Positions 39,501-47,933 of a stretch of DNA of 64,000 nucleotides are shown here, piece by piece. The notes beneath the pieces were generated by a model that made no database searches, was not told where the DNA came from, and worked only from the letters and a program-made list of their open reading frames with translations. The stretch's first letter is position 1, and every line of letters begins with the position of its first letter. Made by a program: the position numbers and the translations under genes. Source of the stretch: Mycolicibacterium fortuitum subsp. fortuitum (GTDB taxonomy: Bacteria > Actinomycetota > Actinomycetes > Mycobacteriales > Mycobacteriaceae); assembly GCF_022179545.1 (NCBI RefSeq), contig NZ_AP025518.1:5022001-5086000 (forward strand), given 5' to 3'.

Positions 39501-39932
39501 ATGGAGACGCACGAGTTAACTCCTGGCGAGATGTCGCAGCGCAGCGGCGTGGCGGTGTCCGCGCTCCACTTCTATGAGCGCGAGGGCTTGATCACCAGCC
39601 GCCGCACCTCTGGCAACCAGCGGCGCTACGCACGCGAGACGTTACGCCGCGTGGCCTTCATCCGGATGTCGCAGCGCCTCGGGATTCCCCTGGCCCGCAT
39701 TCGCGAGGCGCTGGCCGCGCTGCCCGCCGACCGGGTTCCGACCAGCAAGGACTGGGCCAAGCTCTCGGCCGGCTGGCGCCAGGACCTCGATGACCGCATC
39801 CTGCATCTACAACGGTTGCGCGACAATCTGACCGGCTGCATCGGCTGCGGCTGCCTGAGCCTCAAGACCTGCATGCTGACCAACCCCGGCGACGTCCTCG
39901 CCGAACGCGGTCCCGGAGCCTCCCGCCTCTAA
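39501..39932 (+). CDS. soxR: redox-sensing MerR-family activator SoxR
   Basis: Protein of 143 residues: MerR-type winged helix (about 7-75, [16 protein letters not shown]), dimerisation helix, then the [2Fe-2S] motif [12 protein letters not shown] with cysteines at 113, 116, 118 and 124 (CxxCxCx5C), diagnostic of SoxR. Outside enterobacteria SoxR responds to redox-active compounds such as phenazines and usually controls nearby genes directly. ATG at 39501 follows the SoxR box closely, implying autoregulation with a very short leader. arcA is divergent. Confidence 0.95.
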   Translation: METHELTPGEMSQRSGVAVSALHFYEREGLITSRRTSGNQRRYARETLRRVAFIRMSQRLGIPLARIREALAALPADRVPTSKDWAKLSAGWRQDLDDRILHLQRLRDNLTGCIGCGCLSLKTCMLTNPGDVLAERGPGASRL

Positions 39933-39966
39933 CGCCATCGAACGTCTGTGCGATACACTCGCGCGC

Positions 39967-40563
39967 ATGGAGCTGGCGCTGCAAGGCTCACTGTTCGAGC
40001 ACGCTGAACGTCGTCGACTCGGCAACGGCGCCTGGGTCGAGCTGCGCTCGGGCTGGTTGCCCGATGCCGACTCACTGTTCGAGGAGTTGATGGACGGGAT
40101 TCCTTGGCGATCCGAGGAACGCGAGATATACGACCGGGTGGTCGCGGTACCGCGGCTGGTGAGCTTCCACCATCTACTCGACGAACCGGTGCCGCATCCC
40201 CGGCTCAAGCAGATCCGGCGCAGGCTCAACGACACCTTCGGCGGTGAGCTCGGTGAACCGTTCACCACCGCCGGCCTGTGCCTGTACCGCGACGGCAATG
40301 ACAGCGTCGCCTGGCACGGCGACACCATCGGCCGCAGCCGCACCCAGGACACCATGGTGGCCATCGTGGGGCTAGGCGCAACAAGGGTTTTCGCGCTACG
40401 GCCGCGCGGCGGCGGTCATGCCCTCCGCCTGCAGCACCGCCACGGCGACCTGCTGGTGATGGGCGGCTCCTGCCAGCGCACCTGGGAGCATTCGATCCCG
40501 AAGACCACCAGCCTGGTCGGGCCGCGCATCAGCATCCAATTCCGCCCGCAGGACGTGCGCTGA
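39967..40563 (+). CDS. alkB: AlkB-family alpha-ketoglutarate-dependent dioxygenase
   Basis: Fe(II)/2-oxoglutarate oxygenase of 198 residues. Iron ligands are in WHGDTIG (H117, D119) with the distal histidine in SCQRTWEHSIPK, and the 2-oxoglutarate arginine in GPRISIQFR. AlkB enzymes reverse methylation damage in DNA or RNA. Position matches Rv1000c. It starts 34 bp after soxR on the same strand and may be in the same transcript, though no common regulator is proven. It converges with the DUF5642 gene with abutting ends. Confidence 0.92.
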   Translation: MELALQGSLFEHAERRRLGNGAWVELRSGWLPDADSLFEELMDGIPWRSEEREIYDRVVAVPRLVSFHHLLDEPVPHPRLKQIRRRLNDTFGGELGEPFTTAGLCLYRDGNDSVAWHGDTIGRSRTQDTMVAIVGLGATRVFALRPRGGGHALRLQHRHGDLLVMGGSCQRTWEHSIPKTTSLVGPRISIQFRPQDVR

Positions 40564-41238
40564 CTAACCGCGGACGGCGGCGACCGCGGCGGTGAGCAGG
40601 TCGCGGGCCCGCTTGTCATCCACCTTCGCCACCGGCTTGCCGGGCACGACCAGCGGGTTGGCAGTGACGATCACCATGAAGGTGTCGAAACTGGCGACGT
40701 AGTTGTACAACTCTCCGGTGCGCGGCTGCCCGCCCACGACGGTCTGGACGATTCGATGTGTCCCGGTGGTACGCGCGCCGTCGATCTGCGGGGACTCGAC
40801 CACGTCCACCTGCCCACGCATGGCCGGGCCAAGGAACTTCACCTGTTTGCAGGCGTCACCCGGCTCATTGAGCGGGATCATCTCGGAGGTCTCCAAGGCC
40901 ATCACGATGAACCGGTTGCCCGCGCCTTCGGCTGTGGTGGCGGCCATGTTGCCTTTCAGCCCCTCCGGCAGTGACTGTCCCTCGGCGAACTTCGCACAGT
41001 CGGCGGGCTCCACCTTGACTCCGGGCGGCATTTTCTGCGGCGCCAGCATTTTCGGGTCGATGCCGGCCGGGGCGACATCGGTGACCTTGAACTCCGGGCC
41101 GAAGCTGGAGCGCACCTGGGCGACATTGGCGATGTTCGCGTTGGCGGAGGTCGGCTGATCCGATTGACCGCAGGCGACCAATCCGGTGGCGCAGGCAAGT
41201 ACGCCCGCGGCGGCGAGTAAGACGTTGCGGTTCGACAT
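40564..41238 (-). CDS. DUF5642 family lipoprotein
   Basis: Exported lipoprotein of 224 residues. Signal peptide MSNRNVLLAAAGVLACATGL ends in lipobox LVAC (acylated C23). The mature part has the mycobacterial DUF5642 pattern with FKVTDVAPAGIDP, a cysteine pair (one in the PADCAKF segment, one in GDACKQV) and a closing LTAAVAAVRG. Position agrees with Rv0999. Function unknown. It is followed upstream by a paralogue of the same family, so the pair arose by duplication. Confidence 0.8.
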   Translation of the reverse strand: MSNRNVLLAAAGVLACATGLVACGQSDQPTSANANIANVAQVRSSFGPEFKVTDVAPAGIDPKMLAPQKMPPGVKVEPADCAKFAEGQSLPEGLKGNMAATTAEGAGNRFIVMALETSEMIPLNEPGDACKQVKFLGPAMRGQVDVVESPQIDGARTTGTHRIVQTVVGGQPRTGELYNYVASFDTFMVIVTANPLVVPGKPVAKVDDKRARDLLTAAVAAVRG

Positions 41239-41267
41239 CGCTGGTTAACATACCCGGCACCGGTGAC

Positions 41268-42011
41268 TCAGCCGCGCAACGCCGAAACCGTTTTCACCAG
41301 CAGGTCGGAGGCGAACGCGGCGTCGAGAGCGGGTTCGGGAGATCCGGGATCGGTGACGACCGTGATGAACAGGTGGTAGCCGGTGCCCTCCGAATCCAGA
41401 TCGGCAGTGAATGTGTCGGCGTGAGATCTGGTTTCGGTGCCGCCTTCGACGACGGTGGTGACGGCGGTGGACATGCCAACGGTCACCGCACCCTCGATCG
41501 CCGGAGCGGGGACCGCAGCGACGGTCCCGGTGGAATGCCCGCCCGACACCGTCCACTCTCCGCACGGCGCGTCGGGCTCAGATTGGTCCATCCCCTTCAC
41601 CTTCGCCACGGCGGCATAGACGATGCCGCCGGGCCCCGACGCCGACCAACCTCTGCCTGGCTCCGTGTCGGGCGCGGCCGGGGCAGCGCAGTGCGCCGGG
41701 TCGGCCGTCCAATCCGGTCCGAAACCCCACAGCGACACCGGAGTCGCCAGGGGGTCCAAGGCCACCACCTCGTAGCCGGCGGGCAGGTCCCGGCGTACCC
41801 GGTAGATGCGAACCGGATTCACGGTCGCCGAGTCTGCTGCGGGCTGCGGCCCTGACGATGTCGGCGCCGGTTGCGGTGCGGGCCGCGGTCCGCACGCCAC
41901 CCCGGCCAGGGTGCACACCAGGAGAGCCGTCGCGGCGGCGAAAAGGCGCACGCGGCGTTGATACCACAGCCGGGGTTTGCTGTCGAGGACGGTCGCAGCG
42001 CTCGTTGTCAA
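41268..42011 (-). CDS. DUF5642-like lipoprotein, paralogue of the next gene
   Basis: Up to 247 residues from a TTG at 42011; a GTG at 41951 would give a tighter signal peptide (RLFAAATALLVCTLAGVAC) and may be the true start. Lipobox LAGVAC. After a Pro/Ser-rich linker the mature domain shares with its neighbour the strand RVRRDLPAGYEVV, the two-cysteine spacing and the final LLVKTVSALRG. It precedes the 40564-41238 gene by 29 bp on the same strand. Function unknown. Confidence 0.72.
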   Translation of the reverse strand: MTTSAATVLDSKPRLWYQRRVRLFAAATALLVCTLAGVACGPRPAPQPAPTSSGPQPAADSATVNPVRIYRVRRDLPAGYEVVALDPLATPVSLWGFGPDWTADPAHCAAPAAPDTEPGRGWSASGPGGIVYAAVAKVKGMDQSEPDAPCGEWTVSGGHSTGTVAAVPAPAIEGAVTVGMSTAVTTVVEGGTETRSHADTFTADLDSEGTGYHLFITVVTDPGSPEPALDAAFASDLLVKTVSALRG

Positions 42012-42121
42012 CTGATTTTTGATGGATCACCACGCGACAAGTGTTGCGATACAGCGGAATTTAATCGTGACGCAGCGGGTTGCCACCACTAGGACATCCA
42101 CGACCGTGAGGGGCAGAACAG

Positions 42122-42373
42122 GTGTACGGACTGACTGGAGCTGTGCTGGCAGGCGGCGCGCTGTCAGCACTGGCCCTCGGCTTTCCCGCCACGACCCTGG
42201 CATCGCCGTCGGGGGTCGGGTCGGCGCAGGACACTGCCGACGAACTCGAACGCCAGGGATTCGACGTGATCATCTATCGGTCGGGCACGGCTTCGCTCGA
42301 CCGCTGCACCGTCTCATCGGTCCGGCCGGCGCAGATTCTGCGGCAGACGGTGTACCTGTCGGCGAACTGCTGA
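42122..42373 (+). CDS. small exported mycobacterial protein
   Basis: Protein of 83 residues starting with GTG. The first 28 residues form a signal peptide (GAVLAGGALSALALGF, cleavage after TTLA or ASP). The mature domain has the pattern DTADELERQGFDVIIYRSG followed by a two-cysteine region (DRCTV ... SANC), seen in many small secreted mycobacterial proteins. Function unknown. It is divergent from the DUF5642 lipoprotein gene. Confidence 0.7.
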   Translation: MYGLTGAVLAGGALSALALGFPATTLASPSGVGSAQDTADELERQGFDVIIYRSGTASLDRCTVSSVRPAQILRQTVYLSANC

Positions 42374-42518
42374 GCAGGACTCCGGCAACGTCATCGAACA
42401 TTTCACTGCGCAAAAGACTGCACCGCAGGAGTGGGACTTCTGCCAGCTAATGCCCAGGAAAGCGTTTATCGTGCAAATCAGTTGCGCCTCGCCGGGGCGT
42501 CCAACCGATTGGAGACCG

Positions 42519-43229
42519 ATGACCACCGCAACGAGGGCCGGCGGAATCGCCGTCACTGTCGTCGTGCTCGGGGTCGCACTCGCCGGCTGCGGCAGCAAGA
42601 CGGTGTCCGGCACCGCAACCGAAGCGACCGGGACCGACGGCACCAGCGAGACCAGCAGCGCACCGACCAAGACCAAGGCCGAGGGCACGGGCACTCCCAC
42701 AGCCGGGCACCAGTACACCATCGTCGACTACATCCGCGACAACAACATCACCGAGACTCCGGTGCACCGGGGCGATCCGGGCACACCCACACTGGATCTC
42801 CCGATCCCGGAAGGATGGACGGACGCGACCTCGTCGGCTCCCGAATGGGCCTGGGGCGCAATCGTATCCACCGATCCGGCATTCGAGGCCGATCCGCCTT
42901 CGATCATCGCGCTGATGTCCAAGCTGACCGGTGATGTCGACCCGGCCAAGATCTTGGAGTACGCGCCGAACGAGATCAGGAACCTGCCGGGCTATGAGAA
43001 CCAGGGTGACGGCTCGGCGGGACAGCTGAGCGGATTCGACGCGTACCAGATCGGCGGCACCTACGTGAAGGACGGCGCCACCCGACTCATCGCCCAGAAG
43101 ACCGTCGTGATTCCAGGCTCCGACGGCCTGTTTGTGTTGCAGTTCAACGCCGACGGCACCGAGGACCAGATGGGCCCGTTGATGGATGCCACCTCGGCCA
43201 TAGACGATCAGACGGTCATCACGCCGTAG
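42519..43229 (+). CDS. LpqN/LpqT-family lipoprotein
   Basis: Exported lipoprotein of 236 residues: signal peptide with lipobox ALAGC (acylated C24), a Thr/Ser/Glu-rich linker that could be O-mannosylated, and the LpqN/LpqT domain with YTIVDYIRDNNITETPV, DLPIPEGW and a closing TSAIDDQTVITP. It is a second member of this family in the window, besides lpqT. ATG at 42519 is chosen over a frame open from 42450 because it starts directly at the signal peptide. Converges with and overlaps the AroE-like gene by 11 bp. Confidence 0.85.
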   Translation: MTTATRAGGIAVTVVVLGVALAGCGSKTVSGTATEATGTDGTSETSSAPTKTKAEGTGTPTAGHQYTIVDYIRDNNITETPVHRGDPGTPTLDLPIPEGWTDATSSAPEWAWGAIVSTDPAFEADPPSIIALMSKLTGDVDPAKILEYAPNEIRNLPGYENQGDGSAGQLSGFDAYQIGGTYVKDGATRLIAQKTVVIPGSDGLFVLQFNADGTEDQMGPLMDATSAIDDQTVITP

Positions 43230-44085
43230 GCGACTGTCGAGAGAAGGCCGACGCCGCAGCGACCTGCTCGGGCGTTGGCCGTACCCCGGTGTAGCGCTCG
43301 AATTGCTCGGCGGCCTGCAGGGCGATCACCTCAGCGCCGGTGATGACTTGCATGCCTGCCGATCGGGCTGAGGTGATCAGCGGGGTTTCGGAAGGCATGG
43401 CCACCACGTCGACGACGGCGCGGGCCGCTGCGACGGTGGCCGGCTCGAATGGGCTGCGGTGTTCGTCGGGTCCGCCGGCCATCCCGATCGGGGTGACGTT
43501 GACCAGGATGGGTGCGGTGAGGCTGCCGACCTCGGGCGCATAGCCGTAGCCCAGCGCATCGGCCAGCGCAGGCCCGGTTTCGGTATTGCGCGACACCACT
43601 GTGCCTTTGCGAAAGCCTTTGTCCCGCAATGCTGCCCCCACAGCCTTGGCCATGCCACCACTGCCCTGGAGCAGCACCGCGTCGTCCGGGTCCAACCGCT
43701 CGACGAGCTGTTGCACCGCCAGGTAGTCGGTGTTGGAGGCCACCAGACGGCCGCCGGGCACCGACACGTCGTTTACGATCGTGTTGACCGCGCCGATGGC
43801 CAGGGCCGAAGGCTCGATCTCGTCGACGAGGGCCATGACATCCTTCTTGAACGGCATCGAGACTGAACAGCCCCGGATGCCCAACGCCCGCACACCGCCG
43901 ATGGCCGCCGCGATATCGGTTGCGGTGAAAGCCTTGTACAGGTAGTCGAGGCCGAGTTCGTCGTAAAGGTAGTTGTGGAACCGCGTACCGATGTTGCTCG
44001 GCCGGGCCGCCAGCGAGATGCACACACGCGTGTCTTTGTTCAGTGGTGGCCTCCGGCCACCGGCGGCCAACGGCGACTGACTCAC
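43219..44085 (-). CDS. shikimate 5-dehydrogenase-like protein (AroE family)
   Basis: Protein of 288 residues with the AroE two-domain plan. The catalytic lysine lies in SVSMPFKKDVM, NTDYLAV carries the conserved substrate aspartate, and LLQGSGGMAKAVGAAL is the cofactor loop. The N-terminal shikimate-binding S-x-S element is not canonical (CISLAARPSNIGTRFHN), so the substrate may be another carboxylated ring acid. Its start overlaps the stop of the acetyltransferase by 4 bp (ATGA), an unusual pairing that suggests joint expression. A housekeeping aroE is expected elsewhere. Confidence 0.83.
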   Translation of the reverse strand: MSQSPLAAGGRRPPLNKDTRVCISLAARPSNIGTRFHNYLYDELGLDYLYKAFTATDIAAAIGGVRALGIRGCSVSMPFKKDVMALVDEIEPSALAIGAVNTIVNDVSVPGGRLVASNTDYLAVQQLVERLDPDDAVLLQGSGGMAKAVGAALRDKGFRKGTVVSRNTETGPALADALGYGYAPEVGSLTAPILVNVTPIGMAGGPDEHRSPFEPATVAAARAVVDVVAMPSETPLITSARSAGMQVITGAEVIALQAAEQFERYTGVRPTPEQVAAASAFSRQSPTA

Positions 44086-45083
44086 TGGCTCACCGCCCGG
44101 ATCACCTGCCGCGTCACATCCCTGATCTTCGCCGCCAGCTCGGGGTCCAGGTTCAGGGTGTCGACGGCGGGCACGGCCACGTCGGTGAGCACCACGCCGA
44201 GGTCCTCACGTTCCCATACCGCGCCGAGCCGGTCCAAGATGCGCCGCATCGCGTAATTGTCACTCAACACGCGTGCGGTAAACCGTTGAATTCCAAGGTA
44301 ATCCGCGGACACCACGAGAGCATCCATCAGAAAGGTGCCGATGCCGCGGCCCTGATAGTCGTCGCCGACGGTGAATGCCACCTCGGCCGTCGCGGCATCG
44401 TGCCCTTCGCGGACCACGCGGGCGTCGGCGACGACAGGCCCCAACGCCCCCTCGGTCATCACCCAGACGAAATGATCGGCGTAGTCGACCTCGAACAGAT
44501 ACTCCAACAGCGCTTTGGTGGGTTTACGCACCGATTGAAAACGCCGGTACAGCGTTTCGCTGGAGAACTCGACGGGCCCGTTCATGGTGCGCTCGACGTC
44601 GCCGGGCAGCACCGGACGTAGGTAGAACCAGTCGCCGTTGCGCATCTGCACCGGGATCGGCGTGATGAATGCAGCCAGCCGCTGGCGCGCGATGCGCACC
44701 ATGCGGTCGAACATCCCGGGCAGGTGCAGGATCACTTCGAACGCGTCGCGGTCGCCCACCCAGCCGGTGACCGGTTCCAGAGCGGTCACCGTGGCGGTGC
44801 GCGACGCGTCGCGCAGCAGCGCGATCTCCCCGATGATCAGACCTGGGTCCAGATCGGCGACGACGGCCTGACCGTCGGGGCCGTCGTGGACCACCTGTGT
44901 CCGCCCTGAGGCGATCAGCATGAATGTCAGGGCCGGATCCCCCTGCCGGATCAGCACCTGGCCCGGCACTGCCGACAGCGGCCGCAGCAGGGCGGTCAAC
45001 GGCACCAGTACGGACGGCCGGCATCCGGCGAAGAATTCCAGCGCCGCCAGATCGTCGGCACTGATCTCGGTCAGATCGGCCAC
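44082..45083 (-). CDS. cAMP-regulated protein lysine acetyltransferase (Rv0998/KATms type)
   Basis: Two-domain enzyme of 333 residues: an N-terminal cyclic-nucleotide-binding domain with phosphate cassette GEIALLRDASRTA (85-97) and a C-terminal GNAT acetyltransferase with CoA motif YQGRGIGT (243-250). The catalytic glutamate is E234 in AEVAF. In mycobacteria this protein is activated by cAMP and acetylates lysines of acyl-CoA synthetases and other proteins, controlling propionate and fatty-acid use. It lies between modA and the AroE-like gene, all on the minus strand. Confidence 0.95.
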   Translation of the reverse strand: MADLTEISADDLAALEFFAGCRPSVLVPLTALLRPLSAVPGQVLIRQGDPALTFMLIASGRTQVVHDGPDGQAVVADLDPGLIIGEIALLRDASRTATVTALEPVTGWVGDRDAFEVILHLPGMFDRMVRIARQRLAAFITPIPVQMRNGDWFYLRPVLPGDVERTMNGPVEFSSETLYRRFQSVRKPTKALLEYLFEVDYADHFVWVMTEGALGPVVADARVVREGHDAATAEVAFTVGDDYQGRGIGTFLMDALVVSADYLGIQRFTARVLSDNYAMRRILDRLGAVWEREDLGVVLTDVAVPAVDTLNLDPELAAKIRDVTRQVIRAVSQ

Positions 45084-45115
45084 GTCCCCAGGCTACGACG
45101 CTGCCGCGAGCTGGG

Positions 45116-45904
45116 TCAGGGCTTGGCGAATCCGGCCTTGGCTAGCGCGGATCGGCCGGCCTCACCGGTTACGAGGTCGACGAAGCGGTGCGCCAGGTCG
45201 GCGTGCTTGGACTGTTTGAGCACAGCGATCGGGTAGGTGTTGACCGCCTGGGCGGCCTCGGGAAAAGCCACGGCAGTCACCTTGTCGCCGGCGCCGGCCG
45301 CGTCGGTCACATAGACCAGGCCGGCATCGGCCTGCCCGCTGGTGACCTTGCCGAGCACGTCGGTGACGGAGGTTTCCTCACTCACCGGCGACAGCGTGAC
45401 CCCGGCGGCCTTCTCGACCTTTTCGGTGGCGCCGCCGCACGGCACGGGCGGGGCGCACACCACCACGCTGGTTCCAGGCTTGGTCAGATCGGCGAAAGTC
45501 TTGATGCCCTTCGGATTTCCCGGGGCGACGGCGATGGTCAGGGTATTGGTCGCGAAGTTGACCGGACCCCCCTCGACGAGGTCCGCGCCCACCGCCTTGT
45601 CCATGTTCCGGGTGTCGGCCGAGGCGAACACGTCGGCGTCGGCCCCCTGGGTGAGCTGAGTGACCAGGTCCGAGGATCCGGCGAACGAGAACTCCACAGA
45701 ACTCCCCGGGTTGTCGGTTTTGAACTGCTCGCCGATTTCGGTGAACGCGGATTTCAGCGACGCGGCGGCGAACACGGTGATCGAACCGCTCCCGGCGCCA
45801 GACGGGGAAGCCGGGGCCGATTCCGTGGCCGAACTGCAGCCACCGATCAGGGCCGTTGCTGCCACCCCGGTAAGTGCCAGGGCGAACATCCGGGCTCGGG
45901 TCAT
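45116..45904 (-). CDS. modA: molybdate ABC transporter substrate-binding lipoprotein
   Basis: Extracytoplasmic molybdate/tungstate binder of 262 residues. Lipobox IGGC with C23, then ITVFAAASLKSAFTEIG and FSFAGSSDLVTQL, which bear the oxyanion-binding serines, and ADVFASAD. ModA hands substrate to ModB/ModC, but the genes downstream are the acetyltransferase and AroE-like protein, so modBC are missing from this locus. Its start overlaps the stop of the TOBE-domain gene by 4 bp, giving a TOBE-modA operon. Confidence 0.93.
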   Translation of the reverse strand: MTRARMFALALTGVAATALIGGCSSATESAPASPSGAGSGSITVFAAASLKSAFTEIGEQFKTDNPGSSVEFSFAGSSDLVTQLTQGADADVFASADTRNMDKAVGADLVEGGPVNFATNTLTIAVAPGNPKGIKTFADLTKPGTSVVVCAPPVPCGGATEKVEKAAGVTLSPVSEETSVTDVLGKVTSGQADAGLVYVTDAAGAGDKVTAVAFPEAAQAVNTYPIAVLKQSKHADLAHRFVDLVTGEAGRSALAKAGFAKP

Positions 45905-46308
45905 GACTTTCCTTTCGGGGTTTCCACGATCACGGTCGTGGCCTTGACCACGGCGACGGCGACACTGCCGGGGGCCAACTCGAGTTCACGCACCGACTGG
46001 CTGCTCATCAGCGACACCACGGTGAACGGTCCGCACTGCATCTCGACCTGGGCCATCACCTCGTCGGCGACGACGTTGGTGACCAGCCCGGTGAAGCGGT
46101 TGCGCGCCGAGCTGCCGATGCCGAGCGGATCCTTTGGCGCCGCAGCGGCGTTGGCCCGCGCGAACGCCGCCAAAGCCGCCCCGTCGATCACCTTGCGGCC
46201 GGAGCCGTCGAGGTGGGACGGCAGGGATCCGTCGTCGATCCAGCGTCGCACCGTGTCGTCACTGACCCCGAGCAGTTCGGCGGCCTCACGCACCCGGATC
46301 TCTGGCAT
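45901..46308 (-). CDS. helix-turn-helix/TOBE (Mop) molybdate-responsive protein
   Basis: Protein of 135 residues. The first 45 form a MerR/excisionase-type helix-turn-helix (VREAAELLGVSDDTVRRWIDDGSLP). After a short linker a single TOBE/Mop domain (about 67-132) has ARNRFTGLVTNVVADEVMAQVEM and SVAVAVVKATTVIVE, the molybdate-binding fold. It is probably a molybdate sensor or storage protein that controls the operon with modA. ATG at 46308 is used because the HTH starts there; an upstream reading to 46434 crosses the divergent promoter region. Confidence 0.88.
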   Translation of the reverse strand: MPEIRVREAAELLGVSDDTVRRWIDDGSLPSHLDGSGRKVIDGAALAAFARANAAAAPKDPLGIGSSARNRFTGLVTNVVADEVMAQVEMQCGPFTVVSLMSSQSVRELELAPGSVAVAVVKATTVIVETPKGKS

Positions 46309-46406
46309 CGCGTCAGCGTATCGACACCTCGTGCCTCCAACAACCGCAAACACCGCGCAATCACGCCACTGGATCCGCAGGTGCGGGTCTTGACCGCCAC
46401 ATCCTC

Positions 46407-46432
46407 GAATGCTAAGCAAGTGCTCAGCATTC
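46407..46432. promoter_or_regulatory. imperfect palindrome upstream of the aldehyde dehydrogenase
   Basis: GAATGCTAAGCA and AGTGCTCAGCATTC form an inverted repeat of 26 bp with few mismatches, ending 28 bp before the aldehyde dehydrogenase ATG. Its size suits a TetR-type dimer. No regulator is adjacent on the same side, so the binder is unknown. Confidence 0.5.
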
Positions 46433-46460
46433 ATGGGCAGTTGAGACGAAGGGGAACCAC

Positions 46461-47918
46461 ATGGCGCTGCAGACAGTTCTGGACGACCTCCGCGACCGAC
46501 CGGGTACCGGGGAGACGATTCCGGTCATCGACCCGGCGACCGAGGAGCAGATCACCGAGTTCCGGGACTGCGGGCCAGAAGCGGTCAACGAGGCCGTCGC
46601 CGCTGCGAAATCGGCCTACCAGTCCGGTGTTTGGACCGACATTCCGGCCCGCCGGCGCGCCAAGGTGCTGTGGCAGCTGGGCGATCTGATCGACGAGCAC
46701 GCCAAGGAATTCGCCGAGCTGGAATCGCTGGACGCCGGCATGCCGCCGATGCAGGCCGAGATGATCGTCTCCACCTGCGCCGAGTTCTTCCGCTACTACG
46801 CGGGCTGGTGCACCAAGCTCAACGGCAGCAGCTACCAGGTGCAGATGGAGGGTGGCGTCAACAGCAATTACTCAAACCTGCACGCGTACACCACCAAGGA
46901 GCCGTACGGCGTGGTGGGCCTGATCTATCCGTGGAACGGCCCGCTGTTCAACGCCTGCGCCAAGATCGCCCCGGCTCTCGCCGCCGGCTGCTCCAGCGTC
47001 GTCAAGCCGGCCGAGGAGACCCCGTTGTCGGCGGTCTTGCTGGAGCGGCTGATCGGCGAGGCCGGCGTCCCCGATGGGGTGGCCAACTTCGTGATCGGTT
47101 ACGGCGCCACCGCGGGTGCTGCGATCACCGCGCACCCCGATGTCGAGAAGGTCGCCTTCACCGGCTCCACCGAGGTCGGCAAGCAGATCATGCGGGACTC
47201 GGCGGACAACTTGAAGAAGGTCACCCTGGAGCTGGGCGGAAAGTCACCGGTGCTGATCTACGAGGACGCCGACCTCGACATGGCGATCATGATGGCCTCG
47301 ATGGGCATCTTCGTGCATTCCGGGCAGGGCTGTGTGTGCGGATCACGAATCTTCGTGCAGCGCAGTGTGTATGAGCGTGTTGTTCAAGGCATCTCGATGA
47401 TCGGCGAGAACCTCGTCCTGGGCGGCCCCAAGGACGAGGGCGCCATGATCAGCCCACTGATCAGCCAGAAGCAGCTCGACCGGGTGCTGGGCTATATCGA
47501 CCAGGGCAAGCGCGACGGCGTCGAGATCGTTTCCGGCGGTTACCGACTCGACCGCAAGGGTTACTTCGTCAAACCCACGGTACTGACCAACGTCGACCCG
47601 GCCACCAGCCGCCTGTACAAGGAAGAGATCTTCGGACCGGTCGTCACGATCCTTCCGTTCGACGATGACGACGAAGCCATCGCGATGGCCAACGACACCG
47701 ACTACGGCCTGGCGGCCACCGTATGGACCACCAACCTGGCCCGTGCACACAGCTTGGGTAGGCGCCTGCAGGCCGGCATGGTGGGGCTGAACTGTCAGCT
47801 GACGTTCGACCACAACGTGCCGTTCGGCGGTTTCAAGCAGTCCGGAGTCGGCAAGGAGTTCGGCTACGAGGGTATCGAGGGCTACCTCAAGACCAAGTCG
47901 ATCTGGGCGCAGCTGTAG
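46461..47918 (+). CDS. NAD(P)-dependent aldehyde dehydrogenase
   Basis: Cytosolic ALDH-superfamily enzyme of 485 residues oxidising an aldehyde to its acid. The catalytic cysteine is C291 in SGQGCVCGSR and the general base E257 in LELGGKSP; the cofactor loop FTGSTEVGKQI and YPWNGPLFNACAKI are intact. The closest families are broad aldehyde dehydrogenases of degradation pathways. It is divergent from the TOBE gene, preceded by a palindrome, and marks the start of a catabolic-looking block. Substrate unknown. Confidence 0.92.
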   Translation: MALQTVLDDLRDRPGTGETIPVIDPATEEQITEFRDCGPEAVNEAVAAAKSAYQSGVWTDIPARRRAKVLWQLGDLIDEHAKEFAELESLDAGMPPMQAEMIVSTCAEFFRYYAGWCTKLNGSSYQVQMEGGVNSNYSNLHAYTTKEPYGVVGLIYPWNGPLFNACAKIAPALAAGCSSVVKPAEETPLSAVLLERLIGEAGVPDGVANFVIGYGATAGAAITAHPDVEKVAFTGSTEVGKQIMRDSADNLKKVTLELGGKSPVLIYEDADLDMAIMMASMGIFVHSGQGCVCGSRIFVQRSVYERVVQGISMIGENLVLGGPKDEGAMISPLISQKQLDRVLGYIDQGKRDGVEIVSGGYRLDRKGYFVKPTVLTNVDPATSRLYKEEIFGPVVTILPFDDDDEAIAMANDTDYGLAATVWTTNLARAHSLGRRLQAGMVGLNCQLTFDHNVPFGGFKQSGVGKEFGYEGIEGYLKTKSIWAQL

Positions 47919-47933
47919 CGGGCGAGCGTTCGG

